Positions 1 to 7,534 of a stretch of 64,000 nt of DNA are shown piece by piece; the stretch's first letter is position 1, and every line of letters begins with the position of its first letter. The notes under the pieces are model-generated. The model was given only the letters and a program-made list of their open reading frames with translations. It had not been told where the DNA came from and ran no database searches. Source of the DNA: JAKFWF01 sp963741505 (GTDB lineage: Bacteria > Pseudomonadota > Alphaproteobacteria > Rhizobiales > Hyphomicrobiaceae); NCBI GenBank assembly GCA_963741505.1, contig CAVUIJ010000011.1, positions 115,135 through 179,134 of the forward strand, given 5' to 3'. A program made the translations under genes and the position numbers.

Positions 1-60
1 GAGCAAGTGCTGCAACTGCTGTTGCAGACTTGTCGCTCGATCAGTGAGGCGCTGAAATGA
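1..60 (+). CDS. possible C-terminal end of a gene cut by the window edge
   Basis: Frame 1 is open from the first base and stops at TGA 58-60, giving 19 residues ending ISEALK. Only the tail is visible, so no function can be named. A short ATG frame overlaps the stop as ATGA at 57 and runs to 170, but has no recognisable content. Regulators of putA often lie beside it, but nothing here shows that this is one. Confidence 0.25.
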   Translation, partial: EQVLQLLLQTCRSISEALK

Positions 61-174
61 TCCTTGAGCTGAATGTGGTCGCGACCTGCGCTCAAATAGT
101 TGTGCATTCTCGGATGCTGCCAACGAAGCTTCGGGGCGTGCTGCGGGTGGCACAATTCGTCGGTATCTGACGCC

Positions 175-213
175 GCCGAGCGGAAATATGGATCGTTATC
201 GCATTCGCTCGGC
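175..213 (+). repeat. 39-bp palindromic repeat, copy 1
   Basis: A hairpin-forming element with ends GCCGAGCG and CGCTCGGC. A second copy of the same length lies on the opposite strand at 36836-36874 and differs at only a few positions. It sits in the roughly 300-base gap before the putA stop, which otherwise shows nothing recognisable. Confidence 0.6.
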
Positions 214-308
214 GCAGCGACAGTGTGAGATGCTCCGGCTGTGATTGCATGATCGGCGCATTTTGATCTTCCCGGCGCTCGAAGCTAGAGCGGTCGCGCC
301 CAACCCCA

Positions 309-3300
309 TCACCCGCTGCTCCTCCCCAACCCCAGCAACTGCACGTTGCCGCCCGTGGCGGTTATGTCCGTCGTGCGCACGTGCTCGGTGGCGAAGCGGG
401 TAAGATAATTGGGGCCGCCAGCTTTCGGACCGGTACCGGACAGGCCGTCGCCGCCGAACGGCTGCACGCCGACGACGGCGCCGATCTGGTTGCGGTTGAC
501 GTAGAGATTGCCGACGCGGGCGTGCTCGGCGACGAAGTCGGCGACCGCGCCGATGCGACTGTGCAGCCCGAGTGTCAGGCCGAAGCCGGTGGCATTGATG
601 TCGGCGATCACCCGGCCGAGCTGGCCTTGCGCGAACCGCACCACGTGCAGGATCGGCCCGAACACCTCGCGCTCGAGTTGGCCGATGCGGTCGATCTCGT
701 AGACGGCGGGTCCGACGTAGGTGCCGGCGCGGCAGGCGGCCGGCACGGCGAGGTCAACCAGCACGCGCCGGGCCTCGCGATGCATGCGGACCTTGTGCGC
801 CTCGAGCTTGTCCTGCGCCGCCTGGTCGATGACCGGGCCGATGTCGGTCGCATAGGAGAAGGGATCGCCGATGTCGAGCGCCGAAACCGCGCCGACCAGC
901 ATCTCGATCATCTTCGGTGCCACGTCGTCCTGGACGAACATCACGCGCGCCGCCGAGCAGCGCTGGCCGGCGCTGTCGAAGGCGGAGCGCACGACGTCGC
1001 GGATCACCTGTTCCGGCAAGGCGCTCGAGTCGACGATCATCGCGTTCAAGCCGCCGGTCTCGGCGATGAAGGGGACGATCTCGGAGCGGCGGTCGGCGAG
1101 ACCGCGCTGGATCGCCCAGGCGGTGTCGTTGGAGCCGGTAAAGGCGATGCCCTTGACGCGTCTGTCCTTGACCAGCGCTGCGCCGACTTCACCGCCGCCG
1201 GTCAGCAGATGCAGGACGTTCGCCGGCACGCCGGCCTCGTGCAGCAGCTGGGTCGCCAGATACGCGACCACCGGCGTCTGCGCGGCGGGCTTGGCCAGCA
1301 CCGGATTGCCGGCAGCGAGCGCCGCCGCCACCTGGCCGGTGAAGATCGCGATCGGGAAATTCCATGGGCTGATGCAGGCGAAGGGCCCTCGGCCACGAAA
1401 TTCCATTGTGTTGGTCTCGCCGGTCGGGCCGGTCAATCTGGTTGGCCCTGAGAACAGCCGCCGTGCCTCGGTCGCGTAGTAGCGCAGGAAATCGACCGCT
1501 TCGCGCAGGTCGCCTTGCGCGTTCTCGAAGGTCTTGCCGGCCTCGCGCACGATCACCGCCATCAAGCGGGCGCGGTCGCGCTCGTAGAGATCGGCGGCGC
1601 GCTCGAGGATGGCGGCGCGTTCGATCCCGCCGCGGCGGTCCCAGGCGTGGGCGGCGGTTGTGGCACTGGTGATCGCAGCGTCGATTGCTGCGGCGTCGGC
1701 GGCGCGCACCGTCCCGATGCGCTGGCGGCGGTCGTGCGGGCAGGCGACCAGGGTCGCCTCGGGGCCGCCGTTGATGGCGCGACCGTCGACCAGCGGGCCG
1801 ACCGCGAACGAGCCGTCGAGCGCCGCACTCATCTCATCGGCGAGTCGGGCGCGGACGGCAGGTTCCGACAGCGGCAAGCCAAGGCTGTTGCGCCGCGCCG
1901 TGCCATAGATCGCGAGCGGGCTCGGTTGCAGCATTTCGCCGGCCGCCGGCCCCTTCTCGCGCTCGATATCGGCCGCCTCTACCGGATCGCGGATGATCTC
2001 GGCGACCGGCGCCTCCTCGTCGGCGAGCCGGTTGACGAACGAGGTATTGGCGCCGTTCTCGAGCAGACGCCGCACCAGATAGGCGAGCAGGTCCTCGTGG
2101 CCGCCGACCGGCGCGTAGATGCGGACTGCGCGACCAAGCTTCGTCGGCCCCACCACGTCCTCGTACAGCGCCTCGCCCATGCCGTGCAGGCGCTGGAATT
2201 CGAACGGTGCGTTGCCACCGGCGGTGTAGGCGGCAGCGACCGTGTGGGCGTTGTGGGTGGCAAACTGTGGATAGAACGCCTGCGCGTCGGACAGCAGCAA
2301 TCGCATGCTGGCGAGGTAGGACACGTCGGTGTGCAGCTTGCGGGTGAACACAGGATAGTCCTGCCAGCCGCGCTCCTGCGCCCACTTGATCTCGCTGTCC
2401 CAGTAGGCGCCCTTGACGAGGCGCACCGGAATGCGCTTCGCGCCGCGCTCCGACAGGCGCCTGAGCCAGCGCAGCACTGGGATCGCACGGCGGCCGTAGG
2501 CCTGCACCGCGAGGCCCAGTCCCGGCCAGCCATCGAGCGCGGGATCGGTGAAGACGCGACCGAACAGGCCAAGCGAGGGATCGAGCCGGTCCTGCTCCTC
2601 GGCATCGAGGGTGAGGCCGAGCCCACGCGCGCGGGCGGCATTCGCCAGCTCGACGACGAGCGACACGAGTTCGGCGTCGAGCCGGGCCTCCTTGCCGGGC
2701 TCGTAGCGCGGATGGATCGCCGACAGCTTCACCGACAGGCTCGGCCGATCCATCAACGCATCGGGATGAGCCGAGGCGAGCGGGCCTGCCGCCTTGCCGA
2801 CGGCGTCGAGTGCTGCCATGTAGCGCTCGTAGTAGCGCTTGGCATCGGCTGCGGTCTTTGCCCCCTCGCCGAGCATGTCATAGGAGAAGCGATAGCCTTT
2901 GGCCTGCAACGGTGCTGCCCGCTTCAAGGCATCCGCGATGGTGGTGCCGAGCACGAACTGGTCGCCCATCACCTTCATCGCCTGGCGCAGCGCCTGGCGG
3001 ATTACCGGTTCGCCGGAGCGCAGGACGAGGCGCTTCAGGATGTTGCCGACGCTGGCGCCTTTCACATCCTTGAGCTTGACGATGTGCCCGGTCAGCATCA
3101 GCCCCCAGGTCGAGGCGTTGACGAACAGCGAGTCGGACGCCCCCATGTGCTTGCCCCACTGGCCGCTGCCGACCTTTTCGGCGATCAGCGCGTCGGCGGT
3201 CTCGGTGTCGGGAATGCGCAGCAGTGCCTCGGCCAGGCACATCAGGATGACGCCCTCCTCGGAGGTCAGGCCATATTCGTGCATGAAGGCGTCGATGCCC

Positions 3301-3503
3301 GAGAACTGGTGCCGGCCGGCGCGGGCGGTGTGGACGAAGCGACGGGCGAGGTCGGCGGTGCGGCGGCGCTCGTCCTCGGTGAAAATCGCGCGCTCGATCA
3401 GGCCGCCGACGAGGCGCATCTCCTCGACGAGATGATAGCTCGCGATCTCGTCGCGCGGCGGCAGTTCATTGCGCTGTTTCTCGGATTTTTCGGCATGTGC
3501 CAT
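309..3503 (-). CDS. putA: bifunctional proline dehydrogenase / L-glutamate gamma-semialdehyde dehydrogenase PutA
   Basis: Oxidises proline to pyrroline-5-carboxylate with FAD, then to glutamate with NAD, with channelling between the two sites. It is a 1064-residue protein. The proline dehydrogenase barrel covers roughly residues 120-500 and includes LVKGAYWDSE near 365 and FATHNAHT near 415. The aldehyde dehydrogenase half starts near 560 and contains SPWNFPIAIF, FTGSNDTAW, the general-base Glu in AETGG (about 814) and the nucleophilic Cys in SAGQRCSAA (about 849). There is no N-terminal ribbon-helix-helix, so this is a short PutA that does not repress itself. The ATG at 3503 has GGAG upstream; a GTG at 3530 would add nine residues. 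It is divergent from a proline-racemase-family gene, which supports an imino-acid catabolic locus. Confidence 0.95.
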   Translation of the reverse strand: MAHAEKSEKQRNELPPRDEIASYHLVEEMRLVGGLIERAIFTEDERRRTADLARRFVHTARAGRHQFSGIDAFMHEYGLTSEEGVILMCLAEALLRIPDTETADALIAEKVGSGQWGKHMGASDSLFVNASTWGLMLTGHIVKLKDVKGASVGNILKRLVLRSGEPVIRQALRQAMKVMGDQFVLGTTIADALKRAAPLQAKGYRFSYDMLGEGAKTAADAKRYYERYMAALDAVGKAAGPLASAHPDALMDRPSLSVKLSAIHPRYEPGKEARLDAELVSLVVELANAARARGLGLTLDAEEQDRLDPSLGLFGRVFTDPALDGWPGLGLAVQAYGRRAIPVLRWLRRLSERGAKRIPVRLVKGAYWDSEIKWAQERGWQDYPVFTRKLHTDVSYLASMRLLLSDAQAFYPQFATHNAHTVAAAYTAGGNAPFEFQRLHGMGEALYEDVVGPTKLGRAVRIYAPVGGHEDLLAYLVRRLLENGANTSFVNRLADEEAPVAEIIRDPVEAADIEREKGPAAGEMLQPSPLAIYGTARRNSLGLPLSEPAVRARLADEMSAALDGSFAVGPLVDGRAINGGPEATLVACPHDRRQRIGTVRAADAAAIDAAITSATTAAHAWDRRGGIERAAILERAADLYERDRARLMAVIVREAGKTFENAQGDLREAVDFLRYYATEARRLFSGPTRLTGPTGETNTMEFRGRGPFACISPWNFPIAIFTGQVAAALAAGNPVLAKPAAQTPVVAYLATQLLHEAGVPANVLHLLTGGGEVGAALVKDRRVKGIAFTGSNDTAWAIQRGLADRRSEIVPFIAETGGLNAMIVDSSALPEQVIRDVVRSAFDSAGQRCSAARVMFVQDDVAPKMIEMLVGAVSALDIGDPFSYATDIGPVIDQAAQDKLEAHKVRMHREARRVLVDLAVPAACRAGTYVGPAVYEIDRIGQLEREVFGPILHVVRFAQGQLGRVIADINATGFGLTLGLHSRIGAVADFVAEHARVGNLYVNRNQIGAVVGVQPFGGDGLSGTGPKAGGPNYLTRFATEHVRTTDITATGGNVQLLGLGRSSG

Positions 3504-3638
3504 AGCCCGCTGCTCCGCATTCCGGCCCACGATTGAATCAGTCGCGGCAGAATAGCAGATGCCGCACGCCGTGGCGCGCCATCGACTTTTCCGGCGATCC
3601 GCGCTCTATGTCGACCATCCAATTCGCGGGAGGGAGCC

Positions 3639-4685
3639 ATGCAGGCACGTCGGGTGATCACGGTGGTTGGCTGCCACGCCGAGGGCGAAATTGGCGACGT
3701 CATCACCGGCGGCGTACTGCCGCCGGCGGGTGCCGACATGCTCGAAAAGAAGCTCGCCATGGAGCGCGAGCACGACCACGTCCGCCGCCTGTTGATCCAG
3801 GAGCCGCGCGGCTCGGTCGCCCGCCATGTCAATCTGATCGTACCGCCGACCAGGGGCGACTGCGTCGCCGGCGCCATCGTCATGGAGCCGACCGAGTACC
3901 CGCCGATGTCGGGCTCGAATACCATGTGCATCGCAACCGTGCTGCTCGAGACGGGGATCGTGCCGATGGCCGAGCCGGTGACCGAGCTGCGCCTCGACAT
4001 GCCGGCCGGCCCGGTCGATGTGATCGCGACCTGCGAGCGCGGCAAGGTGACCGGCGTCACCATCCGCAACGTGCCGGCGATGGCGCTGAAGCTCGATGCG
4101 TCTTTGGAGGTCGCCGGTCAGGGCACATTGAAAATCGACATCTCCTACGGCGGCATGATCTTCGCGATCGTTGATGCCAAAGCGGCGGGGTTCGCGGTCG
4201 CGCCGGACGAAGCGCGCGACCTTGCCGTCCTTGGCGAGAAGGTGAGGATTGCGGCACGCGAGCAGCATCCGGTGGCCCACCCGTTGCATCCGGAGATTGC
4301 GGGCGTCTCGATCGTGCAGTTCGCCGGCCCGTTCAATGGCCCGGACCAGGTGTCGCGCAACACCTGCATCGTCGCGCCGGGCCGTTCCGACCGCTCGCCA
4401 ACCGGCACCGGCACCTGCGCTCGCATGGCCGTGCTGCATGCGCGCGGACTGCTGAAAGTGGGCCAGGGCATCGTGCACGAATCGATCATCGGCTCGCGCT
4501 TCAAGGGCCGCATCCTGGGCGAGACGACGGTCGCAGGCGTCAAGGCGATCGAGCCCGAGATAACGGGGCGCGCCTGGATCACCGGATTGCACCAGTATTT
4601 CGTCGACCCGAGCGACCCCTGGCCCGAAGGCTACGTCGTCGCCGACACCTGGGGCACCAGCGGTACGGTGCGACAAGGCGGGTGA
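3639..4685 (+). CDS. proline racemase family protein (hydroxyproline epimerase/dehydratase-like)
   Basis: A 348-residue member of the proline racemase fold, whose known reactions are proline racemisation, 4-hydroxyproline 2-epimerisation and trans-3-hydroxyproline dehydration. The first catalytic motif reads PPMSGSNTMC, with Ser91 where racemases have Cys. The second reads DRSPTGTGTC, with Thr255 where the second Cys would be. The pair is therefore Ser/Thr rather than Cys/Cys. In this family a Thr at the second site marks trans-3-hydroxyproline dehydratases, so dehydration is the best guess, but the substrate is not settled. GGGAGG lies just upstream of the ATG. The 135 bp between this start and the putA start at 3503 probably hold both promoters. 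Confidence 0.85.
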   Translation: MQARRVITVVGCHAEGEIGDVITGGVLPPAGADMLEKKLAMEREHDHVRRLLIQEPRGSVARHVNLIVPPTRGDCVAGAIVMEPTEYPPMSGSNTMCIATVLLETGIVPMAEPVTELRLDMPAGPVDVIATCERGKVTGVTIRNVPAMALKLDASLEVAGQGTLKIDISYGGMIFAIVDAKAAGFAVAPDEARDLAVLGEKVRIAAREQHPVAHPLHPEIAGVSIVQFAGPFNGPDQVSRNTCIVAPGRSDRSPTGTGTCARMAVLHARGLLKVGQGIVHESIIGSRFKGRILGETTVAGVKAIEPEITGRAWITGLHQYFVDPSDPWPEGYVVADTWGTSGTVRQGG

Positions 4686-4850
4686 CGCAGTCATCCGCGA
4701 GGGTGCAACGGCGACGGTCGTAACGCGATCTCGTCGATGACGCGAACAAAAAACGACTGGTGGCGGCGGCCGGAAAGCCTTGATCCAGGGCAAGGCGCAG
4801 ATGGCGGCGATCGCTATCGTTGTTGAGATCCTATGCGGGGAAACGCCGTC

Positions 4851-4985
4851 ATGGCCAAGACCCTCGAGCTTTTGACCACTGATCCATTGGCGCAATTTGC
4901 GCTCGCTGGGCTTGCGGTGACCATACTCGTCAACATTGGAATTTTCGTGTTTGTGATGACCCGCCGCACCCCCCCGAAGCAATAG
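4851..4985 (+). CDS. small single-pass membrane protein, hypothetical
   Basis: A 44-residue frame beginning MAKTLELL, with one hydrophobic segment of about 20 residues in the middle (LAGLAVTILVNIGIFVFVM) and a basic tail, TRRTPPKQ. A GGGGAA ribosome site stands 8 bases before the ATG. An in-frame ATG at 4833 would add six residues. The membrane segment, ribosome site and compact basic end favour a real small protein. No family was recognised. Confidence 0.5.
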   Translation: MAKTLELLTTDPLAQFALAGLAVTILVNIGIFVFVMTRRTPPKQ

Positions 4986-5089
4986 GCAGCGGTTGCTCGA
5001 TCGACTGATCGTCGTCGCAATCGACAGGCGGCTGCGACGGCGCGGGTCGCGCGCCCAGCGGTGTCAGGCCTGATTGTGCATTCGGCCGC

Positions 5090-5103
5090 TTGACGCCGGT
5101 CAA
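5090..5103 (+). promoter_or_regulatory. FNR/FixK-type box upstream of the CBS-BON gene
   Basis: TTGACGCCGGTCAA is a perfect dyad (TTGAC, four bases, GTCAA) matching the TTGAT-N4-ATCAA class bound by FNR and FixK proteins. It ends 62 bases before the ATG of the CBS-BON gene, a usual distance for activation by this class. Low-oxygen induction is inferred. Confidence 0.5.
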
Positions 5104-5165
5104 GGTCGCTCGCCGCTGCCGATGCCAGCGTTTCTTTGTCGTGCATTCCAACAGCGAGGCGAGCG

Positions 5166-5858
5166 ATGAAAGCGCAAGACATCATGACCCGGGATGTCAT
5201 TACCGTCAGTCCCGACAAGTCGATCAAGGATATCGCCGCCCTGATGGTCGAAAAGCATATCAGCGGCATTCCGGTGGTCGGCACCGACGGTGCCATCATC
5301 GGCATGGTCAGCCAGAGCGATCTGCTGCATCGGGCCGAGGTCGGCACGCAGCGCAAGCACAAATGGTGGTTCCGCCTGTTCGCCGACTCGAATGCGCTCG
5401 CCAATGAATTCGTCAAGACGCATGGTCACAAGGCGCACGACATCATGACCCGCTATGTGGTCTCGGTGCGCGAGGACGCAGAGCTGCGCGACGTTGCCGA
5501 CATCCTCGACAAGCATCGCATCAAGCGTGTGCCGGTGGTGAAGGATGGACGCCTCATCGGCCTTATCACCCGCGGCGATCTCGTCCGCGCGCTGAGCCTG
5601 ACGCAGGTCTCGAAGTCGGCCAAGAAGGTCGACAATGCCGCCCTGCACAAGGCGCTGCAGGACCGGATCCAAAAGCAGCCGTGGATCAACAAGACCTACA
5701 TCAATCTCACCGCCAATGACGGCGTGGTCGAGATGTGGGGTTTCGTCGATTCGGCCGAGCAGCACCGCGCACTGCGTCTACTGGTCGAGGAGACCGAGGG
5801 CGTCACCAAAGTGGACGACAAAATTGCGGTTGGCCTGCCCTATCGCGGCGGGATCTGA
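5166..5858 (+). CDS. CBS domain and BON domain protein
   Basis: A 230-residue soluble protein. It has two CBS motifs (DIMTRDVITVSPDKSI near residues 4-60 and DIMTRYVVSVREDAEL near 90-145) that normally form one adenosyl-nucleotide-binding Bateman module. A BON domain follows at roughly 155-230 and ends in VDDKIAVGLPYR. BON domains usually bind phospholipid or other envelope material. The ATG at 5166 follows GCGAGGCGAGCG. In alphaproteobacteria such genes are often part of the low-oxygen response, in line with the FNR/FixK-type dyad at 5090-5103. The actual ligand and target are unknown. Confidence 0.88.
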   Translation: MKAQDIMTRDVITVSPDKSIKDIAALMVEKHISGIPVVGTDGAIIGMVSQSDLLHRAEVGTQRKHKWWFRLFADSNALANEFVKTHGHKAHDIMTRYVVSVREDAELRDVADILDKHRIKRVPVVKDGRLIGLITRGDLVRALSLTQVSKSAKKVDNAALHKALQDRIQKQPWINKTYINLTANDGVVEMWGFVDSAEQHRALRLLVEETEGVTKVDDKIAVGLPYRGGI

Positions 5859-5937
5859 TACCGCCATCGCGCTGCTATTCGCATGCCAACATGGCGGCAT
5901 GATCGGTCCCGGCAACGTGCCGGGACGGGCTGTGTTG

Positions 5938-7389
5938 TTACCCCGGTCCCCACTTCTTCCAGTAGGCGCCGAACAGGGCTTCCTCGCTTGGGCGATCCTC
6001 GGGGATGGTGGTGACGAGGTGGGTGATGTTGACGAAGCAGCGCCAGTTGAGATTGTCGCTGATCGCGTTGCCCTGCCAGGTGCCGCAACCCATGGTCAGC
6101 GTGAAGGCCAGGCCGTTGTCGTAGCCGCCACCGTTGCCGAAGGTGTGGGCCTGGTTGACCAGCACGCGCACCACGTCGGTCTTTTCGGCGAGCGCGCGGG
6201 CATGCGCCATATCCTTGGTGTGGATGCCGCAGGAATGGCCTCGGCCCTGGTAGTCGAGGATGGCGCGGGTGACGCGGGCGGCATCATCGAAGTTCTTGGC
6301 GCGGTAGATCGTCAAGACCAGCGACAGCTTCTCGCCGGATAACGGATGCGCCTTGCCGATGCCGGTCTCCTCGACCATCACGAACTTGGCGGCCGCGGCC
6401 TTCGCCGGCAACTCGAACACGCGGGCGAGCGCTTCCGGCCCTTGCGCGATGACGTTGCGGTTGAGCTTGCCGTCCTGCCACAGCCGCTCGACGATGCGGC
6501 CGCGCTCCGCTGCGCTCGCCATGTAGCCGCCCTGGTGCTCGAGCGCGGCGATCGCCCGGTCGTAGACGCTATCGACGATCACCACCGCGTTCTCCGACGA
6601 ACATGAGGTCGCGTGGTCGAACGTCTTCGAAGCCATGATCTTCTCCGCCGCGTCGTCGAGATCGGCCGAGGCGTCGATGATTACCGGCACGTTGCCCAAG
6701 CCGACGCCGAGTGCGGGCTTGCCCGACTTGTAGGACTGCTTGACGTTGACCTGGCTGCCGGTGCACACGACGAGGTCGGATTGCTCCATCAATTGCGTCG
6801 TCATTTCGCGGGTGACGGGGGCGGGCAAGATCTGCACCAGATCCTCGGGCAAGCCGATCTTCTTCAGTTCCGCGCGCATGCCGTCGACGGCGGGCTTCGA
6901 GGCCGCCCAAGCGTTCGGCGGCGGCGCGATGATGATCGCATTGCCGCCCTTCACCGCCATCATCGCCTTGTTGACCGGCGTTGCGCTCGGGTTGGTCGAC
7001 GGCGTTATCGCCGCCACTACTCCGACCGGCTTCGCCCACTTGACGAGCCCCTTCTCCGGAATTTCCTCGATGATGCCGGTCGATTTCACCCGCAGCAGGT
7101 CGCGCAGCGTGCCGAAGGTCTTGCGCTGGTTCTTGATGATCTTACTGTCGACGCGGCCGATGCCGGTGACTTCGACCGCGATCTCGGCGAGGCGCTTGGC
7201 GCGGCCGGGCTCGTAGATCGACCATGCGAGCGCGGTAACCGCCTCGTCGATGCGCGGCTGCCCGTGCATTTCGATTTCTGCGGCGAATGTCGCCATTGCC
7301 CGGCGCGCGTTGGCGATCAGTGGCGAAATACTGTCGGCTTGCGACTTGTGGTCGACTATGGTGGCCAAGTTCAAGCTCTCCTCCAACAT
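5938..7389 (-). CDS. sauS: sulfoacetaldehyde dehydrogenase (acylating), SauS-like
   Basis: A CoA-acylating aldehyde dehydrogenase of about 480 residues. It is related to EutE-type enzymes and best placed as SauS, which interconverts sulfoacetyl-CoA and sulfoacetaldehyde. The catalytic Cys lies in HATSCSSENAVV, and the substrate region includes TPSTNPSATPVNKAM. Assignment as SauS rather than acetaldehyde dehydrogenase rests on its divergent neighbour xsc, which consumes sulfoacetaldehyde. The start is uncertain: the ATG at 7389 has no good ribosome site, while a TTG at 7368 has GGAGGAG nine bases upstream and fits the predicted transcription start better. No sulfoacetate transporter or CoA ligase lies next to it. 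Confidence 0.85.
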   Translation of the reverse strand: MLEESLNLATIVDHKSQADSISPLIANARRAMATFAAEIEMHGQPRIDEAVTALAWSIYEPGRAKRLAEIAVEVTGIGRVDSKIIKNQRKTFGTLRDLLRVKSTGIIEEIPEKGLVKWAKPVGVVAAITPSTNPSATPVNKAMMAVKGGNAIIIAPPPNAWAASKPAVDGMRAELKKIGLPEDLVQILPAPVTREMTTQLMEQSDLVVCTGSQVNVKQSYKSGKPALGVGLGNVPVIIDASADLDDAAEKIMASKTFDHATSCSSENAVVIVDSVYDRAIAALEHQGGYMASAAERGRIVERLWQDGKLNRNVIAQGPEALARVFELPAKAAAAKFVMVEETGIGKAHPLSGEKLSLVLTIYRAKNFDDAARVTRAILDYQGRGHSCGIHTKDMAHARALAEKTDVVRVLVNQAHTFGNGGGYDNGLAFTLTMGCGTWQGNAISDNLNWRCFVNITHLVTTIPEDRPSEEALFGAYWKKWGPG

Positions 7390-7397
7390 CCCTGGCG

Positions 7398-7430
7398 GAT
7401 TTGACAGTCGTCGAAGGCCCGTGTCAAATC
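7398..7430. promoter_or_regulatory. symmetric divergent promoter/operator between sauS and xsc
   Basis: A perfect 9-bp inverted repeat, GATTTGACA (7398-7406) and TGTCAAATC (7422-7430), separated by 15 bases. Each arm contains TTGACA for one strand, and its complement supplies TCAAAT exactly 17 bp downstream for the other strand. The two strands therefore read the same -35/-10 layout. It may serve as overlapping back-to-back promoters, as an operator, or as both. Confidence 0.55.
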
Positions 7431-7534
7431 GCGAGACGTTTTGTTTCTCCTGGCGGAACGATCCTGCTGCTCGGGCCCGCGCCGGACGATAACGCAAACA
7501 ACATCGCTCCACCATCGAACAAGGAACCAGCCCC

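Noticed and set aside
1515..3536. Long open frame antisense to putA
   Set aside because: Codon-phase shadow of a high-GC gene; no motif, no ribosome site, Arg/Gly/Ala-rich composition.
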